Both the position numbers and the translations under genes were made by a program. The notes beneath the pieces are model-generated. The model worked only from the letters and a program-made list of their open reading frames with translations, had not been told where the DNA came from and made no database searches. From Inmirania thermothiophila (lineage in GTDB: Bacteria; Pseudomonadota; Gammaproteobacteria; DSM-100275), in contig NZ_RJVI01000003.1 in the NCBI RefSeq assembly GCF_003751635.1, positions 252,501 to 316,500 of the forward strand: 64,000 nt of DNA, read 5' to 3'. Below, in pieces: positions 1 to 8,105 of this stretch (position 1 is its first letter; each line of letters begins with the position of its first letter).

Positions 1-1265
1 ATGTGGATGATCTCCGCGGCCTGGTGGCCGAAGCAGTGGATGCCCAGGATCTCCAGGGTCTCGCGGTGGAAGAGGATCTTGAGGACCCCGACGGTGTAGC
101 CGGTGATCTGGGCGCGGGCCAGGTTCTCGAAGGTGGCGCGGCCGATGCCGTAGGGGACCCGCTGCTCCGTGAGCTCCCGTTCGGTGCGGCCGAGGGAGCT
201 GATCTCGGGGTTGGTGTAGATGCCGGTGGGGATGTCCTCGACGAGGCGGAAGTCGGTGACGCCGTTGATGATGTGCTGGGCGGCGAAGCGGCCCTGGTCG
301 TAGCTTGCGCTGGCAAGCGCGGGGAAGCCGACGACGTCGCCGACGGCGTAGATGTGGGGCTGCGCGGTCTGGAAATATTCGTTCACCTCCACCTGGCCCC
401 GATGGTTGACGGCGATGCCGAGCTCCTCCAGGCCGAGCCCTGCGGTGTTGCCGGTCCGCCCGTTGGCCCAGAGGAAGTAGTCGCTCTTGATGACCTTGCC
501 GGAGCGCAGCTCGAGGGCGACGCCGTCCCCGTCGGCGGTGACGCGCTCGTAGCTCTCATTGTGGAAGAGGACCACCCCCTGCGTGCGCAGGTGGTAGCTG
601 AGGGCGTCGGTGATCTCGTCGTCGAGATAGGACAGGAGCCGCTCGCGCGTGTTCACCAGGTTCACGGTGACGTCGAGGCCGGCGAAGATGGAGGCGTACT
701 CGCAGCCGATGACACCGGCACCGTAGATGGTGATGGAGCGGGGTGTCTCGCGCAGATCGAGGACGGTGTCGCTGTCGAGGATGCGCGGGTGGGCGAAGTC
801 CACGTCCTCGGGACGATAGGGGCGCGAGCCGGTGGCCACGACGAAGCGCTCGGCGTTGAGCTGCTTGCGCAGCCCCTCCGGTTCGCGGACCTCGAGGGTG
901 TGGCTGTCGACGAAGCGGGCCTCGCCGGTGATCACGACGACACCGGCGCGATCGTAGGCCTGGCGGCGGACCCGGACCTGCTGCGCGATGACCTGCTGCG
1001 CCTGGCCGAGCATCGTCGGGTAGTCGGGTCGCAGGCGCGGCAACGCCCCCTGGCAGAGGGCGCTGTGGCGCAGCTCGCTGAACTGCTGCACGGCATGGCG
1101 CAGGACCTTGCTGGGGATGGTGCCGCGGTGGGTGCAGTTGCCGCCCACCCGGGGGCTTCGCTCCACCAGTGCCACGGAGAGTCCGTGCTGGGCCAGGGTC
1201 AGGGCGGCCCCCTCGCCCCCGGGGCCGCTTCCGATCACCACTGCGTCGTAGTGCGCCGTCTTCAT
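1..1265 (-). CDS. sthA: Soluble pyridine nucleotide transhydrogenase, C-terminus cut by window edge
   Basis: Flavoprotein that transfers hydride between NADPH and NAD+ in the cytoplasm. The gene starts with ATG at 1265 and runs off the left edge, so about 421 of roughly 465 residues are present. The N-terminus has the FAD-binding GSGPGG motif (residues 12-17). The segment [10 protein letters not shown] (44-53) is diagnostic: dihydrolipoamide dehydrogenase and glutathione reductase have two redox cysteines here, while SthA keeps one Cys (44) and has Thr at the second site. A second Rossmann motif, YGAGVIGCE, lies mid-protein. The visible end, [16 protein letters not shown], is the start of the dimerisation domain. 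It is divergent from the DUF3830 gene at 1426. Confidence 0.93.
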   Translation of the reverse strand, partial: MKTAHYDAVVIGSGPGGEGAALTLAQHGLSVALVERSPRVGGNCTHRGTIPSKVLRHAVQQFSELRHSALCQGALPRLRPDYPTMLGQAQQVIAQQVRVRRQAYDRAGVVVITGEARFVDSHTLEVREPEGLRKQLNAERFVVATGSRPYRPEDVDFAHPRILDSDTVLDLRETPRSITIYGAGVIGCEYASIFAGLDVTVNLVNTRERLLSYLDDEITDALSYHLRTQGVVLFHNESYERVTADGDGVALELRSGKVIKSDYFLWANGRTGNTAGLGLEELGIAVNHRGQVEVNEYFQTAQPHIYAVGDVVGFPALASASYDQGRFAAQHIINGVTDFRLVEDIPTGIYTNPEISSLGRTERELTEQRVPYGIGRATFENLARAQITGYTVGVLKILFHRETLEILGIHCFGHQAAEIIH

Positions 1266-1425
1266 CCGCCCGCTTCGTCCCCCTGCTCCGAAGCCCGTTT
1301 CCGCCCGGGCGGCCGGCATTCTATCATCCGATGGGTGCGGATCCCGTCCGGCGCCGTCCTCCGGATGGGATAGCCGCGGTGGCGCAGAGGGCATAGGCAG
1401 GCTTACCGTAACGGGAGGGGAGAGG

Positions 1426-1803
1426 ATGCGCATCCGTGTCGCATGGCCCAGGGGGCAGGTGGTGGTCCGCCTCGCCGATACGCCGACGGCGCGCCGGCTC
1501 TACAAGTCGCTGCCGCACCGGACCACGGCCCAGACGTGGGGCGAGGAGGTCTACTTCGAGGTTCCGATGCGCGCCGAGCCCGAGCCCGGGGCGCGCGAGG
1601 TGGTGGAGCCGGGCACGGTCTGCTACTGGCCGGAGGGGCGCGCCCTGGCCATTCCCTACGGCCCCACCCCCATCGCCGAGCACGGCGAGTGCCGCCTGGC
1701 CTCGGCCTGCACCGTGCTGGGACGGGTGGAGGGTCACCTGGAGCGGTTGCGCACCATCCGCGACGGCGACCCCATCCGGATCAGCCTGGTGGGCGAGGCC
1801 TGA
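1426..1803 (+). CDS. DUF3830 / TM1367-like cyclophilin-fold protein
   Basis: A 125-residue protein resembling the small cyclophilin-like family (DUF3830, TM1367 type), whose cellular role is not established. Features seen are an N-terminal beta-strand-rich segment, the stretch [10 protein letters not shown] (about residues 38-47) and a C-terminal PYGPTP segment near 77-82. The family has the cyclophilin barrel but is not a proven prolyl isomerase. The ATG at 1426 has a strong GGAGGGGAGAGG ribosome site just upstream. The 160 bases between it and the divergent sthA should hold both promoters; I could not place boxes with confidence. It stands alone, ending 11 bases before the convergent yjbQ stop. 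Confidence 0.75.
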   Translation: MRIRVAWPRGQVVVRLADTPTARRLYKSLPHRTTAQTWGEEVYFEVPMRAEPEPGAREVVEPGTVCYWPEGRALAIPYGPTPIAEHGECRLASACTVLGRVEGHLERLRTIRDGDPIRISLVGEA

Positions 1804-1814
1804 ACCGCCCGGCC

Positions 1815-2225
1815 TCAGCGGGTCGGGGGCGGCAGCGGCGTCAGGCGGATGCGGCGGCGGCGCGGGCCGTCGAACTCGGCGAGGAAGATGCCCTGCCAGG
1901 TGCCGAGGGCGAGGCGGCCCTGCCGCACCGGGATCGTGAGGTCGCACCCCACCAGGACCGCCCGCAGGTGGGCCGCGGTGTTGCCCTCGGCGTGCCGGTC
2001 GCGGGGGTCGTCCCAGGGGACGAGCCGCTCGAGGCGCGCGATGAGGTCGCGGGCGACGTCCGGGTCGGCGTTCTCGTTGACGAGGAGGCCGCAGGTGGTG
2101 TGCTCGCAGAAGAGGTGCACCGCGCCCTCGCGCAGCCCCAGCGCCTCGATCCGGGCCTGGACGGCGCGGGTGATGGGCACGAGGGCCTGATGGGCGGGCG
2201 TCTCCACCTCGATCCGGTCGCTCAT
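1815..2225 (-). CDS. YjbQ/UPF0047 family protein
   Basis: A 136-residue protein of the UPF0047 (YjbQ) family, small trimeric proteins for which weak thiamine-phosphate synthase activity has been reported but whose physiological role is unclear. Diagnostic segments are HLFCEHTTCGLLVNEN (about 37-52), HAEGNTAAHLRAVLVG and the C-terminal LGTWQGIFLAEFDGPRRR. The conserved histidines and acidic residues that form the putative metal site are present. The ATG at 2225 overlaps the stop of the amidotransferase gene (ATGA), so the two are translationally coupled. It is the last gene of the folE2-amidotransferase-yjbQ group. Confidence 0.88.
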   Translation of the reverse strand: MSDRIEVETPAHQALVPITRAVQARIEALGLREGAVHLFCEHTTCGLLVNENADPDVARDLIARLERLVPWDDPRDRHAEGNTAAHLRAVLVGCDLTIPVRQGRLALGTWQGIFLAEFDGPRRRRIRLTPLPPPTR

Positions 2226-2932
2226 GGCGACGTTCCCCCCAGGCCGGTGATCCAGCGGCCGTAGATGCGGTCGGCGAGCCGGTGCAGCGCCCGGATGCGG
2301 GCCTCGAGGCCGCGGCACATGGCGTCGGCGTCCTGCACCGAGGGGGAGGGGATGAGCTCGTGGGCGTAGCGCTGCGCCCACGTGCGCACCAGCTCCTCGG
2401 TCATCTCCACGTGGAACTGCAGCGCCAGGGCGCTGCCGAGGCTGAAGGCCTGCTGCGCACACCAGCGGCTGGCGAGGAAGGGGCGCGCCGCCGGCGGCGG
2501 GGTGAAGGTCTCGCCGTGCCAGTGGAAGACCTCGAACGGCCCGGGGTCGTCGCCGAGCCAGGGCGCGGCGGCCTCGCGATCGATCACCTCCACCGGATGC
2601 CAGCCGATCTCGCGCACCGGATTCGCCTTGACCTGCCCGCCCAGCGCCTTGGCGATGAGCTGGCCGCCGAGGCAGTGGCCCAGCACCGGCAGCCCGCGCG
2701 CCACCGCCTCGCGGATGAGCGCAAGCTCCGGCTCGATCCAGGGCAGCGAGTCGTTGACGCTCATGGGGCCGCCCATGAGGACGAGGCCGGCGATGCCCTC
2801 GAGCCCGCCGGGGACGGGCTCGCCCTGGTCCAGCGCCACCAGTTTCCAGGGGATGCCGTTGCGGTCGAGGAACTCCGCGAGGTAGCCGGGCCCCTCGCAG
2901 TCCACGTGGCGGAGGATGCAGACCGTGCCCAC
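2222..2932 (-). CDS. Class I glutamine amidotransferase-like protein (GMP synthase GATase family)
   Basis: A 236-residue stand-alone glutamine amidotransferase domain. The nucleophile elbow GHCLGGQ puts the catalytic Cys at 87, and QFHVEMTEE (172-180) supplies His174 and Glu176, so the triad is intact. GGPMSVND (54-61) is the oxyanion strand typical of this family. Such proteins hydrolyse glutamine or gamma-glutamyl compounds; the acceptor is not visible from sequence. The start is GTG at 2932, 19 bases after the folE2 stop, with only a distant G-rich ribosome site, so coupling to folE2 is likely. No synthase partner is adjacent, so a function in purine synthesis should not be assumed. Confidence 0.85.
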   Translation of the reverse strand: MGTVCILRHVDCEGPGYLAEFLDRNGIPWKLVALDQGEPVPGGLEGIAGLVLMGGPMSVNDSLPWIEPELALIREAVARGLPVLGHCLGGQLIAKALGGQVKANPVREIGWHPVEVIDREAAAPWLGDDPGPFEVFHWHGETFTPPPAARPFLASRWCAQQAFSLGSALALQFHVEMTEELVRTWAQRYAHELIPSPSVQDADAMCRGLEARIRALHRLADRIYGRWITGLGGTSP

Positions 2933-2951
2933 GCCGTGCCGGGGCCGCCCC

Positions 2952-3767
2952 TCAGCAGGGCGGCTCCGCCTCCTTGTCGCGGTCGATCATGGCGTAGGCC
3001 GAATGGTTGTGGATGGACTCGAAGTTCTCCGACTCCACCACGTAGGCGGCGATGCGGTCGTCGGCGTTGAGGCGGGCGGCGACGTCGCGCACCATGTCCT
3101 CGACGAACTTCGGGTTGTCGTAGGCCCGCTCGGTGACGTACTTCTCGTCGGGGCGCTTGAGCAGCCCGAAGAGCTCGCACGAGGCCTCCTGCTCCACCAG
3201 CTCGATGAGCTCCTCGATCCAGACGAAGCCGCGCGTGCGCACCCGCACGGTGACGTGGGAGCGCTGGTTGTGGGCGCCGCGGTCGGAGATCTCCTTGGAG
3301 CAGGGGCAGAGGCTGGTCACCGGCACCACCACCTGGATCCAGGTGCGCACCTGCCCGTCCAGCAGCTCCGCGGTGAGCGTCACGTCGTAATCCATGAGGC
3401 TCTCGACGCCGGTGACGGGGGCGCGCTTGTTGACGAAGTAGGGGAAGCGCATCTCGATGTGCCCGGCCTCGGCCTCGAGCACCTGCACCATCTCGCAGAG
3501 CATGTCGCGGATGGAGTCCACCGAGATCTCGCGCTCGTGGCGGTTGAGGATCTCGACGAAGCGCGACATGTGCGTGCCCTTGAAGTTGTGGGGCAGGTTC
3601 ACGTACATGTCGAAGCTGGCGACGGTGTGCTGCTCGCCGTCGCTGCGGTCGCGCACCCGCACCGGGTGGCGGATGTCCTTGATGCCGACGCGGTCGATGG
3701 GGATGCGCCGGGTATCGTGGCTGGACTGAACGTCGGCGATGCCGGCGTCGCGGCTGGAGTCGCTCAT
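2952..3767 (-). CDS. folE2: GTP cyclohydrolase IB (FolE2)
   Basis: Converts GTP to 7,8-dihydroneopterin triphosphate, the first step of both folate and queuosine synthesis. It is 271 residues, the usual length. The signature [18 protein letters not shown] (151-168) carries the conserved Cys and His metal ligands, and [11 protein letters not shown] near the end carries the last His. FolE2 differs from the zinc enzyme FolE1 by its relaxed metal need and is often the low-zinc substitute, but no Zur-like site is visible upstream. ATG at 3767. The promoter region has a perfect TATAAT on this strand. QueE and queC, later steps of the queuosine route, lie at the other end of the window. Confidence 0.96.
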   Translation of the reverse strand: MSDSSRDAGIADVQSSHDTRRIPIDRVGIKDIRHPVRVRDRSDGEQHTVASFDMYVNLPHNFKGTHMSRFVEILNRHEREISVDSIRDMLCEMVQVLEAEAGHIEMRFPYFVNKRAPVTGVESLMDYDVTLTAELLDGQVRTWIQVVVPVTSLCPCSKEISDRGAHNQRSHVTVRVRTRGFVWIEELIELVEQEASCELFGLLKRPDEKYVTERAYDNPKFVEDMVRDVAARLNADDRIAAYVVESENFESIHNHSAYAMIDRDKEAEPPC

Positions 3768-3833
3768 GATCGGTACCCGTCCTGACGGTGCCCGCGGCCG
3801 GACGCGGGGCCGCCAAGGTTAGCCCGCGGCGAC

Positions 3834-3847
3834 GGGATTATAAACCC
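3834..3847 (-). promoter_or_regulatory. folE2 -10 region inside a near-palindrome
   Basis: On the minus strand a perfect TATAAT occupies 3842-3837, about 70 bases before the folE2 ATG. It is embedded in GGGATTATAAACCC (3834-3847), which is symmetric except for one base pair. No good -35 box stands at 16-18 bases, which suggests an activator or a weak promoter. The -10 call is fairly safe; an operator role for the symmetry is inference. Confidence 0.5.
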
Positions 3848-3873
3848 ACCCATGCGGGGGGCTTCGGTGGCGC

Positions 3874-4761
3874 TCAGGCGAGGCGCTCCACCGCGTGGTC
3901 GGCGAGCCATGCCAGGACGGCGGCGCGTTCGCCGAGGGGGGCGAGGGTCTGCCGCGCCTCGTCGGCCAGCGCCCGCGCCGTCCGGCGCGCCTCCTCCAGC
4001 CCCAGCAGCGCCGGGTAGGTGGGCTTGCCGCGGGCGCGATCGGCGCCGCGGGCCTTGCCCATGACCTCTGGCTCGCCCTCCTCGTCGAGGATGTCGTCGC
4101 GGATCTGGAAGGCGAGTCCCAGGCACTTGGCGTAGTGGTCGAGGCGGGCCGCCTCGGGCCCGTCGCCGGCCACCACCGCGGCCATGCGCACGCAGGCGCG
4201 GATGAGGGCGCCGGTCTTGTGGATGTGCATGTCCTCGAGTTCCGCGATGCCGAGGGTGCGCCCGGTGGCGGCGAGGTCGATGGCCTGGCCCCCCGCCATG
4301 CCGCGCGAGCCCGCCGCCCTCGCCAGCTCCGCCACCAGCGCCGCCCGGCGCTCGCCGTCGAGGCCCGGGGCCGTGGCCAGGACCTCGAAGGCGCGTGTCT
4401 GCAGCGCATCGCCCGCGAGCAGGGCCATGGCCTCGCCGTAGACCTTGTGGCAGGTGGGGCGGCCCCGGCGCAGGTCGTCGTCGTCCATCGCCGGCAGGTC
4501 GTCGTGGACCAGGGAATAGGCGTGGATGAGCTCCACCGCCGCCGCCGGCGCATCCAGCAGGGCCTCGTCGGCGCCGAGCACGCCCCCTGCCGCGTAGACC
4601 AGGATCGGGCGCAGGCGCTTGCCGCCGCCGAGGGCGGCGTAGCGCATGGCCTCGTGCAGCGTCGCCGGATGGATCGTGGCCGGGGGCAGGGCCTGCTCCA
4701 GCGCCGCCTCGACGCGCCTTCGCCAGCGCGACAGAAGCGGCTCAAACCGCACCGTCGTCAT
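3874..4761 (-). CDS. ispA: Short-chain polyprenyl (farnesyl/geranyl) diphosphate synthase
   Basis: Condenses isopentenyl diphosphate with allylic diphosphates to give farnesyl diphosphate for quinone and undecaprenyl synthesis. It is 295 residues, close to E. coli IspA. The first aspartate-rich motif [10 protein letters not shown] (87-96) and GGGKRLRP (46-53) are intact. The second aspartate-rich motif is DDILD (222-226). The two extra residues in the first motif are typical of bacterial farnesyl synthases. The ATG at 4761 overlaps the end of xseB by 20 bases, the common xseB-ispA pairing; dxs, often next, is absent here. The gene ends about 105 bases before folE2, which is on the same strand but has its own promoter. 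Confidence 0.95.
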   Translation of the reverse strand: MTTVRFEPLLSRWRRRVEAALEQALPPATIHPATLHEAMRYAALGGGKRLRPILVYAAGGVLGADEALLDAPAAAVELIHAYSLVHDDLPAMDDDDLRRGRPTCHKVYGEAMALLAGDALQTRAFEVLATAPGLDGERRAALVAELARAAGSRGMAGGQAIDLAATGRTLGIAELEDMHIHKTGALIRACVRMAAVVAGDGPEAARLDHYAKCLGLAFQIRDDILDEEGEPEVMGKARGADRARGKPTYPALLGLEEARRTARALADEARQTLAPLGERAAVLAWLADHAVERLA

Positions 4762-4996
4762 CGTCCCCCCGCGCGGCCGCCTCTTCGGGCTCCGGCTCCG
4801 GCCGCCCCTCCTCGCTCAGCAGCAGCTCCACCTTCTGCTCGGCCTGCTCGAGGACCTGCTCGCACTGCCGGGCCAGGCGCACGCCGCGCTCGAACAGCGC
4901 CAGCGACTCCTCCAGCCCCAGCTCCCCCTGCTCGAGCCGGGCCACCAGCTCCTCCAGCTCGGCCATCGCCGCCTCGAAGCTCGACGGTTCCGACAC
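4742..4996 (-). CDS. xseB: Exodeoxyribonuclease VII small subunit
   Basis: Small subunit of exonuclease VII, which degrades single-stranded DNA with the XseA large subunit (not in the window). The core [20 protein letters not shown] (residues 5-24) and the following helical [15 protein letters not shown] segment are the family signature. I chose the GTG at 4996, giving 84 residues, because a GGGGGAGGG ribosome site sits 4 bases ahead and family members are near 80 residues. An in-frame ATG at 5071 would add 25 unusual residues and would lie inside the divergent rubrerythrin promoter. The acidic tail [18 protein letters not shown] is longer than usual. Confidence 0.93.
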   Translation of the reverse strand: MSEPSSFEAAMAELEELVARLEQGELGLEESLALFERGVRLARQCEQVLEQAEQKVELLLSEEGRPEPEPEEAAARGDDDDGAV

Positions 4997-5064
4997 CTTG
5001 CCCTCCCCCGCAGGATCCGCAGCGGGCTCACGGTAGAACAGGGCGGGCAGGCGGTCAAACGTCC

Positions 5065-5092
5065 TTGACATGACCTGGACCAAGTCTAAACT
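5065..5092 (+). promoter_or_regulatory. Strong sigma-70 promoter of the rubrerythrin operon with internal 15-bp dyad
   Basis: TTGACA (5065-5070) is a perfect -35 box and TAAACT (5087-5092) a good -10 box, 16 bases apart. The spacer holds GACCTGGACCAAGTC (5072-5086), a dyad around a central A with one mismatched pair. A protein bound there would sit between the two promoter boxes and block RNA polymerase, so this looks like a repressor operator. The promoter is seen; the operator role is inferred. Confidence 0.75.
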
Positions 5093-5149
5093 GTCCTGCG
5101 GGGGCGCCCCTGCTCCCGCATCGGATCCCATCGCGAGGAGGACGAGCCC

Positions 5150-5578
5150 ATGGAGCTCAAGAACAGCAAGACCCACGAGAACCTCAAGGCCGCCTTCGCC
5201 GGCGAGTCCCAGGCCAACCGCCGCTACCTCTACTTCGCCGCCAAGGCCGACGTGGAGGGCTACAACGACGTCGCCGCCCTGTTCCGCTCCACCGCCGAGG
5301 GCGAGACCGGCCACGCCCACGGCCACCTGGAGTACCTGGAGCAGGTGGGCGATCCCGCCACCGGCGAGCCCATCGGCGACACCGTGGCCAACCTCAAGGC
5401 CGCCATCGCGGGCGAGACCTACGAGTACACGGACATGTACCCGGGGATGGCGCGGACCGCCCGCGAGGAGGGCTTCGACGAGATCGCCGACTGGTTCGAG
5501 ACCCTCGCCAAGGCCGAGCGCTCCCACGCCCGGCGCTTCCAGAAGGCGCTCGAGGAGCTGCAGGCCGACGCCGGCTGA
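5150..5578 (+). CDS. rbr: Rubrerythrin (diiron domain only)
   Basis: Ferritin-like diiron protein that reduces hydrogen peroxide in the cytoplasm. The 142 residues form one four-helix bundle: Glu19 in GESQANRRY, Glu52 and His55 in EGETGH, Glu89/Glu92 in GETYEY and Glu123 with His126 in KAERSH supply the metal ligands. The C-terminal rubredoxin domain of classic rubrerythrin is missing, so electrons must come from a separate partner; the Fe-S protein encoded next is a reasonable candidate. GAGGAGGA lies 7 bases before ATG 5150. First gene of a three-gene operon, with a strong stem-loop after its stop. Confidence 0.93.
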   Translation: MELKNSKTHENLKAAFAGESQANRRYLYFAAKADVEGYNDVAALFRSTAEGETGHAHGHLEYLEQVGDPATGEPIGDTVANLKAAIAGETYEYTDMYPGMARTAREEGFDEIADWFETLAKAERSHARRFQKALEELQADAG

Positions 5579-5583
5579 GGCGG

Positions 5584-5608
5584 CCGGGGGGCGCGCGTCG
5601 CCCCCCGG
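5584..5608. other. Perfect 10-bp stem, 5-base loop hairpin between rbr and the Fe-S gene
   Basis: CCGGGGGGCG (5584-5593) pairs exactly with CGCCCCCCGG (5599-5608) around a CGCGT loop, starting 5 bases after the rubrerythrin stop. There is no T run, so a full intrinsic terminator is doubtful. It could reduce read-through or protect the rubrerythrin message from 3' decay. Confidence 0.7.
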
Positions 5609-5640
5609 TGCGGGTGCGGGACGAGACGGAGGACGGCGCG

Positions 5641-6993
5641 ATGGCGGAGGAGACGGAGCGCAGGGGTCGGGTGGAGGAGGGCGGCACGCGGGCGCCGCAG
5701 CGCCGGCCGCTGGCGTGGCGGGACCCGGCCTTCCATGACGAGGAGGCGCTGCTCGCCGAGATGGCGCGCGTGTTCGAGGTCTGCCACGGGTGCCGGCGGT
5801 GCTTCAGCCTCTGCAACGCCTTCCCCACCCTGTTCGACGCCATCGACGCCGGCGAGAGCGGCGAGCCCGAGGACCTGCCGCGCGAGGTCTACTGGCAGGT
5901 GGCCGAGCATTGCTACCTCTGCGATCTCTGCTTCCAGACCAAGTGCCCTTACGTGCCGCCGCACCCCTTCGACATCGACTTCCCGCACCTGATGCTGCGG
6001 GCCAAGGCGGTGCGGCTGCGCCAGGGGCGGGTGCGCCTTCGCGACCGCATCCTCACCGCCACCGACGCGGTCGGGCGGCTCGCCGGCATCCCCGTGGTGG
6101 TGGAGGCGGTCAACCGCGCCAACCGCAGCCCCCTCGCGCGCGCCCTCATGGAGCGGGTCCTCGGCGTGCACCGCGACGCCGCGCTGCCGCCCTACCGCGC
6201 CCGTCCCCTGCGGCGGCGCCTCGCCGCCGACGCCGAGGACGCCGAGGCACGCCCCGCCGGGCGCACCCGCGGGCGCGTGGTCCTCTTCGCCACCTGCTAC
6301 GGCAACCGCAACGAGCCGGAGATCGGCGAGGACCTGGCCGCCGTGTTCCGCCACAACGGCATCCCGGTGACCCTGACGCGGCGCGAACGCTGCTGCGGCA
6401 TGCCGCGCATGGAGCTCGGCGACCTCGAGGAGGTGGTGCGGCTGGCCGAGATCAACCTGCCGCAGCTGCTGCCCCTGGTGGAGGCGGGCTGGGACGTGGT
6501 GGCGCCGGTGCCTTCCTGCGTCCTCCTGTTCCGGCGCGAGCTGCCTCTGCTGCTGCCCGGGGACGAGCGCGTGGCGCGCGTCGCGCAGGCCTTCTTCGAC
6601 CCCTTCGAGTACCTGTGGCTGCGCCACCGCGAGGGGCTGCTGCGCACCGACTTCCGCAACCCGCTGGGACGCATCGCCTACCACGTGCCCTGCCACCTGC
6701 GGGTGCAGAACATCGGCCTGAAGACGCGCGACGTGCTCGCCCTCGTGCCCGGGACCGAGATCGAGGTCATCGAGCGCTGCTCCGGGCACGACGGCACCTA
6801 CGCGGTCAAGCGCGAGTACCACGAGACCAGCATGCGCATCGGCCGCCCGGTCTTCGAGCGCGTGCGCCGCGCCCGGGCCGAGCACTACGCCAGCGACTGC
6901 CCCATGGCCGGGCGGCAGATCGGCAGCGGGCTCGGCGACGGCTCGAGCCCGGTGCATCCGATGACGCTGCTGCGGCGGGCCTACGGCATCTGA
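5641..6993 (+). CDS. GlpC-like (Fe-S)-binding oxidoreductase of the rubrerythrin operon
   Basis: A 450-residue protein related to the Fe-S subunits GlpC and HdrD. Two cysteine clusters bind [4Fe-4S] centres: [11 protein letters not shown] (48-58) and [12 protein letters not shown] (91-102). The C-terminal half has the CCG-type motifs RERCCGMPR and HVPCHLR, followed by ERCSGHDG, the heterodisulfide-reductase-like cysteine-rich domains. ATG 5641 has GGAGGA 6 bases upstream; an in-frame ATG at 5608 lies inside the hairpin and is less likely. Rubrerythrin, this protein and DUF3501 recur as a set in proteobacteria, so it probably donates electrons to rubrerythrin. The electron source and the substrate are unknown. 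Confidence 0.85.
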   Translation: MAEETERRGRVEEGGTRAPQRRPLAWRDPAFHDEEALLAEMARVFEVCHGCRRCFSLCNAFPTLFDAIDAGESGEPEDLPREVYWQVAEHCYLCDLCFQTKCPYVPPHPFDIDFPHLMLRAKAVRLRQGRVRLRDRILTATDAVGRLAGIPVVVEAVNRANRSPLARALMERVLGVHRDAALPPYRARPLRRRLAADAEDAEARPAGRTRGRVVLFATCYGNRNEPEIGEDLAAVFRHNGIPVTLTRRERCCGMPRMELGDLEEVVRLAEINLPQLLPLVEAGWDVVAPVPSCVLLFRRELPLLLPGDERVARVAQAFFDPFEYLWLRHREGLLRTDFRNPLGRIAYHVPCHLRVQNIGLKTRDVLALVPGTEIEVIERCSGHDGTYAVKREYHETSMRIGRPVFERVRRARAEHYASDCPMAGRQIGSGLGDGSSPVHPMTLLRRAYGI

Positions 6994-7004
6994 GGGAGGG
7001 ACCG

Positions 7005-7598
7005 ATGGAGAAGCTCACCCGCGACGACCTGTTGCCGCTCGAGCGCTACGCCGAGGCGAGGCCGCGGCTGCGCGCCGAGGTCATGGCCCACAAGCGGCGC
7101 CGCCGCGTCCCGGTGGGGCCGCACGTGACCCTGCACTTCGAGGACCGGCTCACCATGCGCTACCAGGTGCAGGAGATGCTGCGCGCCGAGCGCATCTTCG
7201 AGCCGGCCGAGATCGAGGCCGAGCTCGCCGTCTACAACCCGCTGATCCCGGACGGGCACAACTGGAAGGCCACCCTCATGATCGAGTTCGACGATCCCGC
7301 GGTGCGCCGGCGCGAGCTCGCCCGTCTCGTGGGGATCGAGGACCGGGTCTGGGTGCGGGTGGCCGGCTTCCCGCCGGTCTACGCCGTCGCCGACGAGGAC
7401 CTGCAGCGCGACACCGGCGAGAAGACCTCGGCGGTGCACTTCCTGCGCTTCGAGCTCACCCCGGAGATGGTGCGCGCGGTGCGCGCCGGTGCCGACGTCG
7501 CCCTCGGCATCGACCACCCCGCCTACCGCCACGCCGTGGAGTCCCTGCCGGAGCCGGTGCGGGCCTCCCTGGCCGAGGATCTCGACCCCCCCGCCTGA
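7005..7598 (+). CDS. DUF3501 family protein
   Basis: A 197-residue cytoplasmic protein of DUF3501, found almost only beside rubrerythrin and the GlpC-like oxidoreductase. The N-terminus has [20 protein letters not shown], followed by [20 protein letters not shown] and a conserved [18 protein letters not shown] segment; [10 protein letters not shown] lies near residue 145. No cofactor motif is visible. ATG 7005 follows GGGAGGGA. The gene is 11 bases after the Fe-S gene and is surely cotranscribed. Its role in peroxide defence is inferred from the company it keeps. Confidence 0.85.
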   Translation: MEKLTRDDLLPLERYAEARPRLRAEVMAHKRRRRVPVGPHVTLHFEDRLTMRYQVQEMLRAERIFEPAEIEAELAVYNPLIPDGHNWKATLMIEFDDPAVRRRELARLVGIEDRVWVRVAGFPPVYAVADEDLQRDTGEKTSAVHFLRFELTPEMVRAVRAGADVALGIDHPAYRHAVESLPEPVRASLAEDLDPPA

Positions 7599-7649
7599 GC
7601 CGCGGGGGCGTTCGTGCCGCGCCCCCGATGCGGCTAGACTAGCGCCCCC

Positions 7650-8105
7650 ATGAACGGGAGCATCCTCCCCGCGCTCGTCGTCGGCGCCGCGGCCCTGCCG
7701 GCCGCCGCGGCGCCGGTGCCCCTCCCGGCGGGGGTGCCGGGACAGTGGATCGAGCTCGAGGTGCGCGACCGCGCCGTCCTGCGCTACGCCATCGCGCCGG
7801 AGAGCCTCGCCGTGGGCGGGGACGGCGTCGTGCGCTACGTGGTGGCGCTGCCGAGCGGCTCGGCGCGCAACGTGGTCTTCGAGGGCATCCGCTGCGGCGA
7901 CGCCCGCTACACCCTCTACGCCTACCTGGCGCCCGATGGGCGGTGGCGCCGCTACCCGGGGGAAGGCTGGCATCGCGTCGCGCGCGGCGCCGGCCATCGC
8001 GTGGTGCTCTACCGCCGCCACTTCTGCGACCAGCGGGGGCGGCCGCGGCCGCGGGCCGAGATCCTGCGCCGGCTCGGCGCCGAGGCCGTGCGGGGGGCGC
8101 CATGA
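7650..8105 (+). CDS. CNP1-like family exported protein
   Basis: A 151-residue protein with a signal peptide (hydrophobic residues 6-20, AAA-A cleavage region near 21) and the CNP1-like domain. Family marks are VRYVVALPSGSARNVVFEGI (residues 62-81), the following RCGDARYTLYAYL, and HFCDQRGRPRPRAEIL near the end. Two conserved cysteines (83 and about 125) could form a disulfide in the periplasm. Function is unknown for the whole family. Its stop overlaps the parE start (ATGA), so it is cotranscribed with topoisomerase IV, an arrangement that probably has no functional meaning. Confidence 0.8.
   Translation: MNGSILPALVVGAAALPAAAAPVPLPAGVPGQWIELEVRDRAVLRYAIAPESLAVGGDGVVRYVVALPSGSARNVVFEGIRCGDARYTLYAYLAPDGRWRRYPGEGWHRVARGAGHRVVLYRRHFCDQRGRPRPRAEILRRLGAEAVRGAP

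Noticed and set aside
3-1373. Long plus-strand open frame over sthA
   Set aside because: It is the antisense shadow of sthA on the minus strand, which has intact FAD motifs. High GC makes long shadow frames common here.
2222-2932. GMP synthase or CTP synthase
   Set aside because: Only the amidotransferase domain is present and no synthase domain or partner follows.
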